64,000 nucleotides of DNA from [Erwinia] mediterraneensis (GTDB taxonomy: Bacteria; Pseudomonadota; Gammaproteobacteria; Enterobacterales; Enterobacteriaceae): the NCBI RefSeq assembly GCF_900604315.1, contig NZ_LR026978.1, positions 2,087,615 to 2,151,614 on the forward strand. The letters run 5' to 3'. The stretch's first letter is position 1, and the number at the start of each line of letters is the position of its first letter. Under the pieces are notes generated by a model. That model saw only the letters and a program-made list of their open reading frames with translations. It ran no database searches and was not told the DNA's origin. Below, in pieces: positions 17,873 through 25,959 of this stretch. The position numbers and the translations under genes were made by a program.

Positions 17873-19374
17873 CGCGCGATTCCGCTACACCCAACCCCGC
17901 TTATTTACTGGAAGTGACCGGGGTAAGAAAAGCCTTCGGCCCGGTCGTGGCGCTGAAGAACGCCGAGTTTTGCCTGCGTCCGGGATCGATCCACGCGCTG
18001 TGCGGCGGCAACGGCGCAGGGAAGTCGACTTTTCTCAGCATCCTGATGGGCTTTATCCAGCCGGATGGCGGCGACATTTTTATCAAAGGCCAGCGCTGCG
18101 AATTTCACCATCCGCGTGAGGCGTTACAGGCGGGCGTGGCGATTGTGCAGCAGGAGCTGAGCGCCATCCCGGATCTCACGGTGGCTGAGAACATCTGGCT
18201 GGGACGCGAGCCGAAACGCTTTGGCTTTGTCGACTTCGCCACGCTGAATCAGCGCACCACTGAACTGCTGAAAGAGCTCGATTTCAACATCAAAGCCACG
18301 GAGAAGATGCGCAATCTGAGCGTGGCTGAACAGCAGCTGGTGGAGATCGCCAAAGCGCTCTCACACGCCAACGCCGACATCATCATTATGGATGAGCCTA
18401 CCTCAGCGATTGGTGAAGAGGACGCGCAGAAGATCTTTCAGACCATCACGCGTCTGGCGCAGAAGGGCAAAGGGATTATCTATGTCTCGCACCGCCTGTC
18501 AGAGATTTTCCAGATTGCCGACAGCTACACCATCTTCCGTGACGGCGCTTATGTTCATGAGGGCAATATCGCCGATATCACACGCGAACAGCTGATTGAG
18601 TTCATCATCGGCGGCGAGTATGACAGCGAGTTTGCCAAGTTCAATGAGCCTGGCGAAGAAGTGATGATGGAAGTGAAGAACCTGCGCTGGCGCAACAAGA
18701 TCAAGGATATCAGCCTGCAGCTTAAGCGTGGGGAGATCCTGGGGATCTATGGCCTGGTGGGATCGGGCCGCAGTGAGTTTCTCGATCTGGTGTTCGGCAT
18801 TCAGCACGCGGACAGCGGCACCATCCGCCTCGGTGATAAGACGCTGGGGCGCCATTCGCCCAAAGAGGCGATCAACAGCGGTATCGCCTATGTCACGGAA
18901 GATCGCAAAGAGACGGGCCTGGTGTTGTGCCGTTCGGTGAGCGAGAACATCAACATCTCCTCTTTTGGCGGTATCAGCCGGGCAGGCTTTATCAATGAGA
19001 AGCTGGAGCAGGGGCGCGCCAGCGAGATGATTAAACGCTTTAACGTCAAAACGCCGGATGGCGATCAGATCGTAGGCAACCTCAGCGGCGGTAATCAGCA
19101 GAAAGTGGTGCTGGGACGCTGGGCACTGCTCGATCCAGAGGTGCTGCTGCTGGATGAGCCGACGCGCGGCATCGACGTGGGCGCCAAAAAAGAGATCTAT
19201 CGCTTTATGTCGGAGTTCGCCCTGAAAAATAAAGGGATCATCATGGTCTCGTCCGAACTGTCGGAAATTATCGGAATGAGCGATCGCATTCTGGTGTTCC
19301 GGGACGGTCAACTGGCCGGGGAGTTAGCAGCAGCAGAGGCCACCCAGGCCGAACTGATGAAGCTGGCGGTTTAA
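17869..19374 (+). CDS. Ribose-type sugar ABC transporter ATP-binding protein
   Basis: A 501-residue fused double ATPase of the RbsA/XylG/MglA family (CUT2). Domain 1 has Walker A GGNGAGKST (46-54), signature LSVAEQQLVEIAKAL and Walker B IIIMDEPT; domain 2 has the family's degenerate Walker A GLVGSGRSEF but an intact LSGGNQQKVVLGRW signature and VLLLDEPTRGID. It starts with GTG at 17869, overlapping the xylulokinase stop. It energises import of the pentose or pentitol through the permease and binding protein encoded next. Confidence 0.9.
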   Translation: MTRDSATPNPAYLLEVTGVRKAFGPVVALKNAEFCLRPGSIHALCGGNGAGKSTFLSILMGFIQPDGGDIFIKGQRCEFHHPREALQAGVAIVQQELSAIPDLTVAENIWLGREPKRFGFVDFATLNQRTTELLKELDFNIKATEKMRNLSVAEQQLVEIAKALSHANADIIIMDEPTSAIGEEDAQKIFQTITRLAQKGKGIIYVSHRLSEIFQIADSYTIFRDGAYVHEGNIADITREQLIEFIIGGEYDSEFAKFNEPGEEVMMEVKNLRWRNKIKDISLQLKRGEILGIYGLVGSGRSEFLDLVFGIQHADSGTIRLGDKTLGRHSPKEAINSGIAYVTEDRKETGLVLCRSVSENINISSFGGISRAGFINEKLEQGRASEMIKRFNVKTPDGDQIVGNLSGGNQQKVVLGRWALLDPEVLLLDEPTRGIDVGAKKEIYRFMSEFALKNKGIIMVSSELSEIIGMSDRILVFRDGQLAGELAAAEATQAELMKLAV

Positions 19375-19389
19375 CAGAGAGATAAAAAA

Positions 19390-20427
19390 ATGAACGGTAC
19401 GCACTTTTTAACACCTGGGGTTTCGTTTTTAACCCGCAATAAACGTCGTATGCATAAGTACGGCATCATTATCGCCTTCTTCGTCCTGTGCCTGATTGTG
19501 GCGCTGATTGGTGAGTATCAGGTCTCCCAGGGCGCCTGGAGCAGCAACTATTTTCTCAGCAATGAAAACATGTTGATCGTGCTGCGCCAGGTCTCTATTA
19601 ACGGCATCCTTGCCATCGGCATGACCTTTGTCATCATCACCGCCGGGGTGGATCTGTCGGTGGGATCGGTGCTGGCGCTGAGCGGCATCGTCGCGGCGCG
19701 TTTTGCCACCAATAACAGCGGCCTGGCAATTGGCGATACCGCTTCGGCCGTGATGATGCCGATGATTATCGCGCTGGGCATCGGCATTGTTTGCGGACTG
19801 ATCAACGGCACCGTGCTGGCCCGTTACCGCCTGCAGCCCTTTATCGTCACCATGGGCATGCTGTCGGCGGCGCGTGGTCTGACCATGCTGACCACTGGCG
19901 GTAACCCGGTTTCCCAGCTCAACAGTGATTTCCGCTGGCTGGGCAACGGCTACGTGATGGGAATTCCGGTACCGGTAATTATCTTTATCGTGCTGTTCGC
20001 CCTTGCCTGGTTGCTGCTGAATAAATCGATCTTTGGCCGTTACGTCTATGCGGTGGGCGGTAACCCGAAAAGCGCCCGTACCTCCGGCATCAACGTGGTG
20101 CGCATCAAAGTACTGGTGTACACCCTGTGTGCTGCGCTGGCAGGTATCGCCGGTCTGATCCTCACGGCACGTACCGGTTCGGCGCAGACCAACGCGGGTG
20201 CCGGGTATGAACTGGACGCCATCGCGGCGGTGGTGATCGGCGGCACCAGTATGGCTGGCGGCGTCGGCACCATGGCGGGCACCTTCTTCGGCGTACTGAT
20301 TATCGGCGTAATGAACAATGGCCTCGACCTGCTTGGCGTGGAGTCCTATTACCAGCAGATCATCAAAGGCGCATTGATTGTAGTGGCTGTATTGCTTGAC
20401 CCTTCGCGCAAACAACAGCGCGATTAA
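19390..20427 (+). CDS. Ribose-type sugar ABC transporter permease
   Basis: A 345-residue polytopic membrane protein (about 8-10 helices) of the RbsC family. Characteristic segments are ILAIGMTFVIITAGVDLSVGSVLALSG, LINGTVLARYRLQPFIVTMGML and the cytoplasmic EAA-like GRYVYAVGGNPKSARTSGINV. It begins 15 bp after the ATPase and is followed by the binding protein. It forms the channel of the importer, presumably as a homodimer. Confidence 0.9.
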   Translation: MNGTHFLTPGVSFLTRNKRRMHKYGIIIAFFVLCLIVALIGEYQVSQGAWSSNYFLSNENMLIVLRQVSINGILAIGMTFVIITAGVDLSVGSVLALSGIVAARFATNNSGLAIGDTASAVMMPMIIALGIGIVCGLINGTVLARYRLQPFIVTMGMLSAARGLTMLTTGGNPVSQLNSDFRWLGNGYVMGIPVPVIIFIVLFALAWLLLNKSIFGRYVYAVGGNPKSARTSGINVVRIKVLVYTLCAALAGIAGLILTARTGSAQTNAGAGYELDAIAAVVIGGTSMAGGVGTMAGTFFGVLIIGVMNNGLDLLGVESYYQQIIKGALIVVAVLLDPSRKQQRD

Positions 20428-20461
20428 TAAATCTGAAAAAACACCCTACCAGGAGAAAACA

Positions 20462-21469
20462 ATGAAAATGACCAAAATTGCGTTGCTCGCCTCGGCAATG
20501 ATGATGGGGGGCATGGCAGTGGCTCAGGCCGCGCCGGTGAAGATCGCGGTACTGATGTACGGCAACAAAGCAGAATTTGTGCAGCTGATGGAGCGTTATG
20601 GCAAAGAGCACCCGGCGGTGAAAAGCGGCGAAGCGGTACTGACTTTCTATGACGGACGCTACGACGCTTCTGTACAGAACGATCAGGCGGCAACCGCTAT
20701 TCAGACCCGTGCCGATGCCATTATCGTTAACCCGATGGATTTCGAAGCCAATATCGATATCGTGACCAACGCGAACGAAGCCAAAATCCCGGTAGTGGTG
20801 ACTAACGCCCGTTTAAACACGGAAGAGATGACTTCTGAAGTGGTATCCAACGATGAGCTCGGCGGCTATCTGGAAGCCAAAGCGGTACTGGATAAACTCG
20901 ACTGTAAAAACAACAAAGTGAATGTGGTGATCATCGAAGGGCCGAAAGGCGGTAGCGGCGAAATCCAGCGCGGCAAAGGCAACGATAAAGCGATCGCGGA
21001 ATGTGGTCCAGGTCAGGTAACGGTGCTGGAGCGTAAAACGGCGAACTGGTCACGCGCGGAAGCGCAGCCGCTGATGGAAAACTGGCTGCAGAAACATCGC
21101 GGCAAGATCAATGGCGTTATCGGCCAGAACGACGAAATGGCGCTGGGTGCCATTGAAGCAATCAAAGGCGCGGGCCTGAACGTGAAAGATTTCGCCATTG
21201 CCGGGGTAGATGGTGTGTCTGATGCTATCCACGCGGTGCAGGCGGGCGAAATGGTGTCTATTCTGCAGGATGCGAAAGGCCAGATGCAGGGCTCTATCGA
21301 CGTCGCGCTGCGTGCCGTGAAGGGCGAAAGCTATCAGCCACAGTCTGATATCTGGAAACAGTACGAGAAAGATCTGAAGTGGAACGGTGGCACGGAGAAA
21401 CATTACTTTATTCCGTGGACCACAGTGACTGCCGACAATGCGCAGCAGCTGTTAGACGCACGTAAGTAA
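20462..21469 (+). CDS. Periplasmic sugar-binding protein of the ABC importer
   Basis: A 335-residue RbsB-type solute receptor. The Sec signal peptide ends at AQA|APVKIAVLMYG near residue 23. The mature part is the two-lobed periplasmic-binding fold (DQAATAIQTRADAIIVNPMD, VVTNARLN, GQNDEMALGAIEAIKGAG, AGVDGVSDA). AGGAGA lies 7 nt before ATG 20462. It is the last gene of the dehydrogenase-xylulokinase-ABC operon, and a strong terminator follows. The ligand is likely a pentose or pentitol given the enzymes encoded with it. Confidence 0.88.
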   Translation: MKMTKIALLASAMMMGGMAVAQAAPVKIAVLMYGNKAEFVQLMERYGKEHPAVKSGEAVLTFYDGRYDASVQNDQAATAIQTRADAIIVNPMDFEANIDIVTNANEAKIPVVVTNARLNTEEMTSEVVSNDELGGYLEAKAVLDKLDCKNNKVNVVIIEGPKGGSGEIQRGKGNDKAIAECGPGQVTVLERKTANWSRAEAQPLMENWLQKHRGKINGVIGQNDEMALGAIEAIKGAGLNVKDFAIAGVDGVSDAIHAVQAGEMVSILQDAKGQMQGSIDVALRAVKGESYQPQSDIWKQYEKDLKWNGGTEKHYFIPWTTVTADNAQQLLDARK

Positions 21470-21475
21470 GCATTA

Positions 21476-21504
21476 TTCTCCTCCGGTAAAAAGCCGGAGG
21501 AGAA
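21476..21504 (+). terminator. Terminator of the lyxose/xylitol ABC operon
   Basis: An 11-bp perfect stem (TTCTCCTCCGG / CCGGAGGAGAA) with a 7-nt loop lies 6 bp after the binding-protein stop. GTTTC follows. Confidence 0.8.
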
Positions 21505-21593
21505 GTTTCAGCGTTAGCCGTGATGATTACCGGGCATGTTGTTTTAACGGATAAGCGGCACGATGCAGGGGCCTTCCGGCGTTGCTGCATGCC

Positions 21594-22001
21594 TTAATCC
21601 TGTATGAATTTTATGTCGCCTGTCTCCTGAAATATAATTTTTTTATCAGATTTTTTATTTATCTCCGTGATCGTCAGAATCCAGCGTTCTAAATCTACCC
21701 CTTCTTCTTCAGCAGGCTGGTCTAATGTATAAGTCAATTTCCCGTGTGTGAAAATAAAGCCACGCAGATTCCTGCCATAACCGGTATTAATTGTTTCGCC
21801 ATGACTTGACTGAAAATTACGCTTATGCTTTTTATCGAAGAAGTGGCCGGTGAGATTTTCACAGTCAGATACAATAATACAGTTCCCGATAATCTTGATT
21901 GCGTATCGATCGCCATCAAAAGAAAAATTAACATCCTGTTGTGACCAGGCGAAACTGTCAAATGTCAGTAACGAAAGCAGTAACAGCAATTTTCTAGTCA
22001 T
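21594..22001 (-). CDS. Small exported protein, paralogue 1 (putative immunity protein)
   Basis: A 135-residue protein with a signal peptide (MTRKLLLLLSLLTFDSFAWS, then QQD). It is the most divergent of four tandem paralogues and the farthest from the muramidase gene. It keeps the family pattern: NFSFDGDRYAIKI, two cysteines in NCIIVSDCEN, LTGHFFDKK, then the near-invariant HGETINTGYGRNLRGFIFT, and a C-terminal strand-rich IIFQETGDIKFI. It has no name that I recognise. The position behind a pesticin-like muramidase and the periplasmic targeting suggest an immunity protein; its divergence suggests a different specificity or decay. Confidence 0.75.
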   Translation of the reverse strand: MTRKLLLLLSLLTFDSFAWSQQDVNFSFDGDRYAIKIIGNCIIVSDCENLTGHFFDKKHKRNFQSSHGETINTGYGRNLRGFIFTHGKLTYTLDQPAEEEGVDLERWILTITEINKKSDKKIIFQETGDIKFIQD

Positions 22002-22219
22002 TTCTTATCCCTCAGATAAACAGAGATTTCTTTTCCAGTCGCTATTTCACAGGCCACGCTTAACCTGAAAAATAGCAGATGTACGTAAATCATCATTCCG
22101 ATTTTGTTCCGGAATGAATGGAGGAGAACCTCAGCCTCAGTTGATTACCGGTCTTCTGTTTTGACGAATAAGCGGCTGAGTTTTACATACATCACAGAAC
22201 CGCTGCAAATAACTTTACG

Positions 22220-22621
22220 CTACAAAAAATCTATATCGCCCCTTTCCTGAAAAATAACCTTTTCTCCACCTTGTTTGTTTTTCTCAATGACAGTAAGGAT
22301 CCAGCGGTGTAACTCTACTCCTTCTTCTTCAGCAGGCTGGTCTAATCTATACATCAATTGGCCTTGCGTAAAAATAAAGCCCCGCAGATTTCTGCCATAC
22401 CCGATATTGATTGTCTCACCATGGTCTGACTGGAATTTATTGTTGCGTTTTTTATCGAGGAAATGACCGGTGACATTTTCGCAATCAAAATATATTTCAC
22501 AGTTGGAAACGATGTTGATTGAGTAACGTTCGCCATTGAAGGAGAAATCAATATCCTGTTGAGCCTGGGCGAAACAGTTAAATGTCAGTAACGAAAGCAG
22601 TAACAGCACGTTTTTAGTCAT
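22220..22621 (-). CDS. Small exported protein, paralogue 2 (putative immunity protein)
   Basis: A 133-residue protein with a signal peptide (cleavage near CFAQA|QQD). Its middle part (DQPAEEEGVELHRWILT) resembles paralogue 1, while its N-terminal core and C-terminus (EKNKQGGEKVIFQERGDIDFL) match paralogues 3 and 4, so it is a mosaic, consistent with gene conversion in the array. Two cysteines (NCEIYFDCEN) may form a disulfide in the periplasm. Function is inferred only from context, as for the others. Confidence 0.78.
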   Translation of the reverse strand: MTKNVLLLLSLLTFNCFAQAQQDIDFSFNGERYSINIVSNCEIYFDCENVTGHFLDKKRNNKFQSDHGETINIGYGRNLRGFIFTQGQLMYRLDQPAEEEGVELHRWILTVIEKNKQGGEKVIFQERGDIDFL

Positions 22622-22839
22622 TTCTTATCCCAAAGATAAACAGAAATTTCTTTTCCAGCCGCTATTTCACAGGCCACGCTTATCCTGAAAAAAAGCAGAT
22701 GCACGTAAATCGTCGTTCCGATTTTGTTCCGGAATGAATGGAGGAGAACCTCAGCCTCAGTTGATTACCGGTCTTCTGTTTTGGCGAATAAACGGCTGAG
22801 GTTTACATACATCACAGAACCGCTGCAAATAACTTTACG

Positions 22840-23241
22840 CTACAAAAAATCTATATTGCCCCTTTCCTGAAAAATAACCTTTTCTCCACCTTGTTTGTTT
22901 TTCTCTGTGATAATAAGAGACCAGTGGTCTAAATTTTCACCATTACCATCATTAGGCTGTCTTAAGGTATAAGTGAATTCACCTCGCGTAAAAATAAAGC
23001 CCCGCAGATTCCTGCCATACCCGATATTGATTGTCTCACCATGGTCTGACTGGAATTTATTATTGCGTTTTTTATCGAGGAAGTGACCTGTGACATTTTC
23101 GCAATCAAAGTCTATTTCACATTTGGAAATAATGTTGATTAAGTAACGACCACTGTTGAAAGAAAAATTAATATTCTGTTGAGCCCAGGCGAAACAGTTA
23201 AATGTCAGTAACGGAAGCAGTACCAGAAAATTCCTCATCAT
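22840..23241 (-). CDS. Small exported protein, paralogue 3 (putative immunity protein)
   Basis: A 133-residue protein with a signal peptide (MMRNFLVLLPLLTFNCFAWA|QQN). It is almost identical to paralogue 4 from VTGHFLDKK onward, including RQPNDGNGENLD and EKNKQGGEKVIFQERG, but differs at the N-terminal strand (NSGRYLINIISKCEIDFDCEN). Such focused variation near the two-cysteine loop may mark the toxin-contact surface; that is speculation. Confidence 0.78.
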   Translation of the reverse strand: MMRNFLVLLPLLTFNCFAWAQQNINFSFNSGRYLINIISKCEIDFDCENVTGHFLDKKRNNKFQSDHGETINIGYGRNLRGFIFTRGEFTYTLRQPNDGNGENLDHWSLIITEKNKQGGEKVIFQERGNIDFL

Positions 23242-23458
23242 TTCTTATCCCTCGATAAATAGAGCATTCCTTCTTGGCCGCTATTTCACAGGTCACGCTT
23301 ATCCTGAAAAATAGCCGATGCACGTAAATCATCGTTCCGATTTTGTTCCGGAATGAATGGAGGAGAACCTCAGCCTCAGTTGATTACCGGTCTTCTGTTT
23401 TGACGAATAAGCGGCTGAGGTTTACCTACATCACAGAACCGCTGCAAATAACTTTACG

Positions 23459-23860
23459 TTACAAAAAATCTATATCGCCCCTTTCCTGAAAAATAACCTT
23501 TTCTCCACCTTGTTTGTTTTTCTCTGTGATAATAAGAGACCAACGGTCTAAATTTTCACCATTACCATCATTAGGCTGTCTTAAGGTATACGTCAATTCA
23601 CCTCGCGTAAAAATAAAACCCCTCAGGTTCCTGCCATACCCGATATTGATTGTCTCACCATGGTCTGACTGGAATTTATTATTGCTTTTTTTATCGAGGA
23701 AGTGACCGGTGACATTTTCGCAATCAAAATATATTTCACAGTTGGAAATGATGTTGATTGAGTAACGTTCGCCATTGAAGGAGAAATCAATATCCTGTTG
23801 TGACCAGGCGAAACGGTTATATGTCATAATTAAACATATTAACACTAATCTTTTAAGCAT
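23459..23860 (-). CDS. Small exported protein, paralogue 4, coupled to the muramidase (putative cognate immunity protein)
   Basis: A 133-residue protein with a signal peptide (MLKRLVLICLIMTYNRFAWS, then QQD). Its ATG lies inside the last codons of the upstream muramidase gene: the 8-bp overlap ATGCTTAA contains the start of this gene and the stop of the toxin. Translational coupling is typical of effector/immunity pairs, which makes this the likely cognate immunity gene, with paralogues 1-3 as duplicates. Pesticin itself has a periplasmic immunity protein of similar size. No sequence similarity to that protein was tested. Confidence 0.8.
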   Translation of the reverse strand: MLKRLVLICLIMTYNRFAWSQQDIDFSFNGERYSINIISNCEIYFDCENVTGHFLDKKSNNKFQSDHGETINIGYGRNLRGFIFTRGELTYTLRQPNDGNGENLDRWSLIITEKNKQGGEKVIFQERGDIDFL

Positions 23861-24464
23861 TTTCCATTCCTTTCATTAAGTGAGGGATTCTTTTCCTGTT
23901 TTCTTCATGCTGGAGTAGATAAGGTTCGTTCTTTATATGCATAATTAATTGCAAGGGGTCATTTTTTTCAGCTACAGGAACTGATTTTTTACGAAATATC
24001 CCCTGAAAGTTCATGTCAATTAAAACTTCTTTTAAGAATGTATTCATTTTTCCCCAAGGGATAGCACCTGCTTTTTTATAAGTATTGTAAAATCTGGCTG
24101 TGCGATCAACGTAATCAGGATAAATGATTTGAAATAATTTTAACTGCTGCATTTCGGTTATCTCACCAATTTTATCTTTGTTTTTTCGAACAAATTCTCC
24201 TGCCTGACAATGGGTTAACTTTACCCCTTCAGCTATTTTTTCTGCCTGCAACTGTGTAATACCTGCCATGATAAGGGTACGCATGACCTCGTTTCGGGTG
24301 CGTTTCCCTAAATCATAGCCTCGCCCAATGGTCACACCAGAACCATGACTGTTACATTTCGCCATATTGCCGGGCCAGTGAATTTTTCGGGAATACCAGG
24401 GGCTGCCAGGAATATTATTTCCTTCTGCTCTGAATGTTAAAAGACCGTCCTGTGGTTCTAACAT
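23853..24464 (-). CDS. Pesticin-like muramidase, putative antibacterial effector
   Basis: A 203-residue protein that is essentially one lysozyme-like domain of the pesticin C-terminal type, which cuts the glycan strands of peptidoglycan. The catalytic triad pattern is visible: Glu14 (LTFRAEGN), Thr45 and Asp51 (GVTIGRGYDLG); the T-to-D spacing of 6 equals that of pesticin E178/T201/D207. Other family segments are SRKIHWPGN, QQLKLFQIIYPDYVDRTARFYN and VLIDMNFQG. There is no signal peptide, so delivery needs a secretion machine or a fusion partner; stand-alone domains of this type are known as type VI cargo effectors. AGGA precedes ATG 24464. It overlaps the first of four putative immunity genes. 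Low GC suggests horizontal acquisition. Confidence 0.8.
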   Translation of the reverse strand: MLEPQDGLLTFRAEGNNIPGSPWYSRKIHWPGNMAKCNSHGSGVTIGRGYDLGKRTRNEVMRTLIMAGITQLQAEKIAEGVKLTHCQAGEFVRKNKDKIGEITEMQQLKLFQIIYPDYVDRTARFYNTYKKAGAIPWGKMNTFLKEVLIDMNFQGIFRKKSVPVAEKNDPLQLIMHIKNEPYLLQHEENRKRIPHLMKGMENA

Positions 24465-24884
24465 GCTTCATCCTTGTTAAATATGAACCTTATATAAACA
24501 GATGCCTGTACGAAAAATCTCTGTTTATAGCGCGGTTAATAATATTTCAAGAAACAATGAGTTAGCTTATAAAATTATATGAATATTAAAAAAGATATTG
24601 CTGTCGGCTTCCGGTGCTCTTTTAAGTTAGGTGGTGAAATTTATTATACTGCGAGGTGGTTTAGTTTCAACAGAAAATTATAAAAAAGTGCGCTTGTATA
24701 TTATTTTAATTTAAATAATTCAATGTAAATTACTTTATTTTAAATATCTAATCGTCATTATTAATAGCAAGCAGGTTGATAATGTGGGGATGCAGGAAGC
24801 GGTTTTTGAAGCTGAAATGTTAATATGCGGCAGGCATGGACTGATGACATCTGAAAACAAGCGATAACGCAGAGCCTTATCTGG
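24465..24884. other. AT-rich gap upstream of the muramidase
   Basis: About 420 bp of strongly AT-rich sequence with runs of A and T and no credible ORF. It may hold an H-NS-silenced promoter for the toxin gene. No vgrG, hcp, PAAR or inverted repeats of an insertion sequence were seen. Confidence 0.4.
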
Positions 24885-24916
24885 TCATTTGCCGGTCATC
24901 ACTGCCCGGCAAATGA
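24885..24916 (-). terminator. Terminator hairpin downstream of yecA
   Basis: An 11-bp perfect stem (TCATTTGCCGG / CCGGCAAATGA) with a 10-nt loop, about 40 bp past the yecA stop. Confidence 0.7.
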
Positions 24917-24957
24917 GAAATTATATGATATGACCCTGATTGATTACGGGATAACGA

Positions 24958-25626
24958 TCAGTGCAAACAGCACTGCTTAAACTTCTTTCCACTACCGCAG
25001 GGGCAGGGATCATTTCTGCCGGTCTTCGGCTCAGCAATAACCGGCTGCTGAGGCTGCGGCACCACTTGCGGCTGCGCTGACCAGTAGTCATACAGTTGAA
25101 GCGCGGCGGGGCGTATTGCTTCAATGCTCTCTTCAAACGCTTCCGGCGACAATTGATCCAGCGCCGCAAAATTCTCTTCTTTACCGTGCAGCGCAATGGC
25201 CTCCAGTGCCGGTTGCACATCGGCAGGTAGTGCTGACCAGTCGCTCAGTGCCACGCCGCGCATATAGCCGAAGCACCACTCTTCTACCACGGTAAATTCC
25301 TGGCCTTCCAGCTCACGTATACCGAATACCGGTTCAAACTGATCCGGATAATCGCTCAGCCTGTCGGCAATATCGTTCATATGCTGGAAAGTGAGGTTAA
25401 TAAAGCGATCCCTTTCGCGTTCAGACGCCCATTTGGGAATATGTTGCTGCCCGCCCCAGAGCGCAACCAGCCATTCACTGGGTTCCACCTGGGTGGGGCC
25501 GGAAAGCAGGGCGGTCAGCATGCCATCCAGTTCGGCCACATCGACTACCGAGTTATCATTGCCATACTTAATCAGCGTCTCTTCCAGCCATTCCAGCTCT
25601 TTTTCAGTCAGTGGGCCTTGTTGCAT
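24958..25626 (-). CDS. yecA: YecA, UPF0149 family with SEC-C zinc motif
   Basis: A 222-residue protein collinear with E. coli YecA (221). The N-terminal YgfB/UPF0149 helical domain ([43 protein letters not shown]) is followed by a linker and a C-terminal SEC-C zinc-binding tail, [18 protein letters not shown], the same tail SecA uses to bind ribosomes and SecB. E. coli YecA (AscA) is reported to bind ribosomes and SecA and to act as an accessory chaperone factor. GAGGAGG lies before the ATG. It is a housekeeping-type gene with normal composition between two AT-rich islets. Confidence 0.92.
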   Translation of the reverse strand: MQQGPLTEKELEWLEETLIKYGNDNSVVDVAELDGMLTALLSGPTQVEPSEWLVALWGGQQHIPKWASERERDRFINLTFQHMNDIADRLSDYPDQFEPVFGIRELEGQEFTVVEEWCFGYMRGVALSDWSALPADVQPALEAIALHGKEENFAALDQLSPEAFEESIEAIRPAALQLYDYWSAQPQVVPQPQQPVIAEPKTGRNDPCPCGSGKKFKQCCLH

Positions 25627-25959
25627 GTTTTGCCTCCTCAGGCACAGGCAGGTTATCCGGTATAACCGGTAATAACTGCAGCGATAGTTTCAAATCGGGT
25701 TGCAGCACAATGATGATAGTGTCAGCGATTCTCTGCGCTGATGCGAGCCCGATCTGGCAGCCATCCACGACAAAATGCCGTGGCAGCTGGTTTCGAGCGG
25801 CAGGAACGTCGACCAGACGCCGGAATTCTGGCCTGAAATGCCTGAATCTGGAACATACCCCGACAGTCAAAAATCGCGGCGCACATGTGGAACAACCGAC
25901 CTGCTAAGATTGTCTGTAAACTGGACGCTTGTGAAAAAAACATACAAACAGGAAATACT
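25627..25959. other. 333-bp divergent promoter region between yecA and the RcnB-like gene
   Basis: The region contains GGTTAT-N5-ATAACC at 25651-25667, an inverted repeat near the yecA start. The rest has coding-like composition, but none of its frames gives a recognisable protein. Confidence 0.35.

Larger units (their letters stand above)
21594..23860 (-). repeat. Tandem array of four ~620-bp gene-plus-spacer units
   Basis: The four paralogous genes begin at 22001, 22621, 23241 and 23860, spacings of 620, 620 and 619 bp. The spacers are also near-identical: each holds a CATTCCG/CGGAATG hairpin, then CCTCAGCC and a distal GGCTGAGG arm, and ends in the same segment before the next gene's stop. 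The array therefore arose by duplication of a whole unit, not by separate acquisition. Confidence 0.85.

Noticed and set aside
19429..20415. 328-codon minus-strand frame opposite the sugar permease
   Set aside because: A mirror of the permease gene; His/Asp/Gln-rich sequence without domains.
22050..22219. Decayed toxin genes in the spacers of the immunity array
   Set aside because: Spacers are too short, carry hairpins and show no frame resembling the muramidase.
21594..23860. CRISPR-like array, because of regular repeats
   Set aside because: The repeat unit is about 620 bp and contains a whole gene; there are no short direct repeats with unique spacers.
25604..25870. 88-codon minus-strand frame upstream of yecA
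   Set aside because: It overlaps the yecA start in another frame, has no RBS worth noting and no recognisable motif; the region is better seen as the divergent promoter region.
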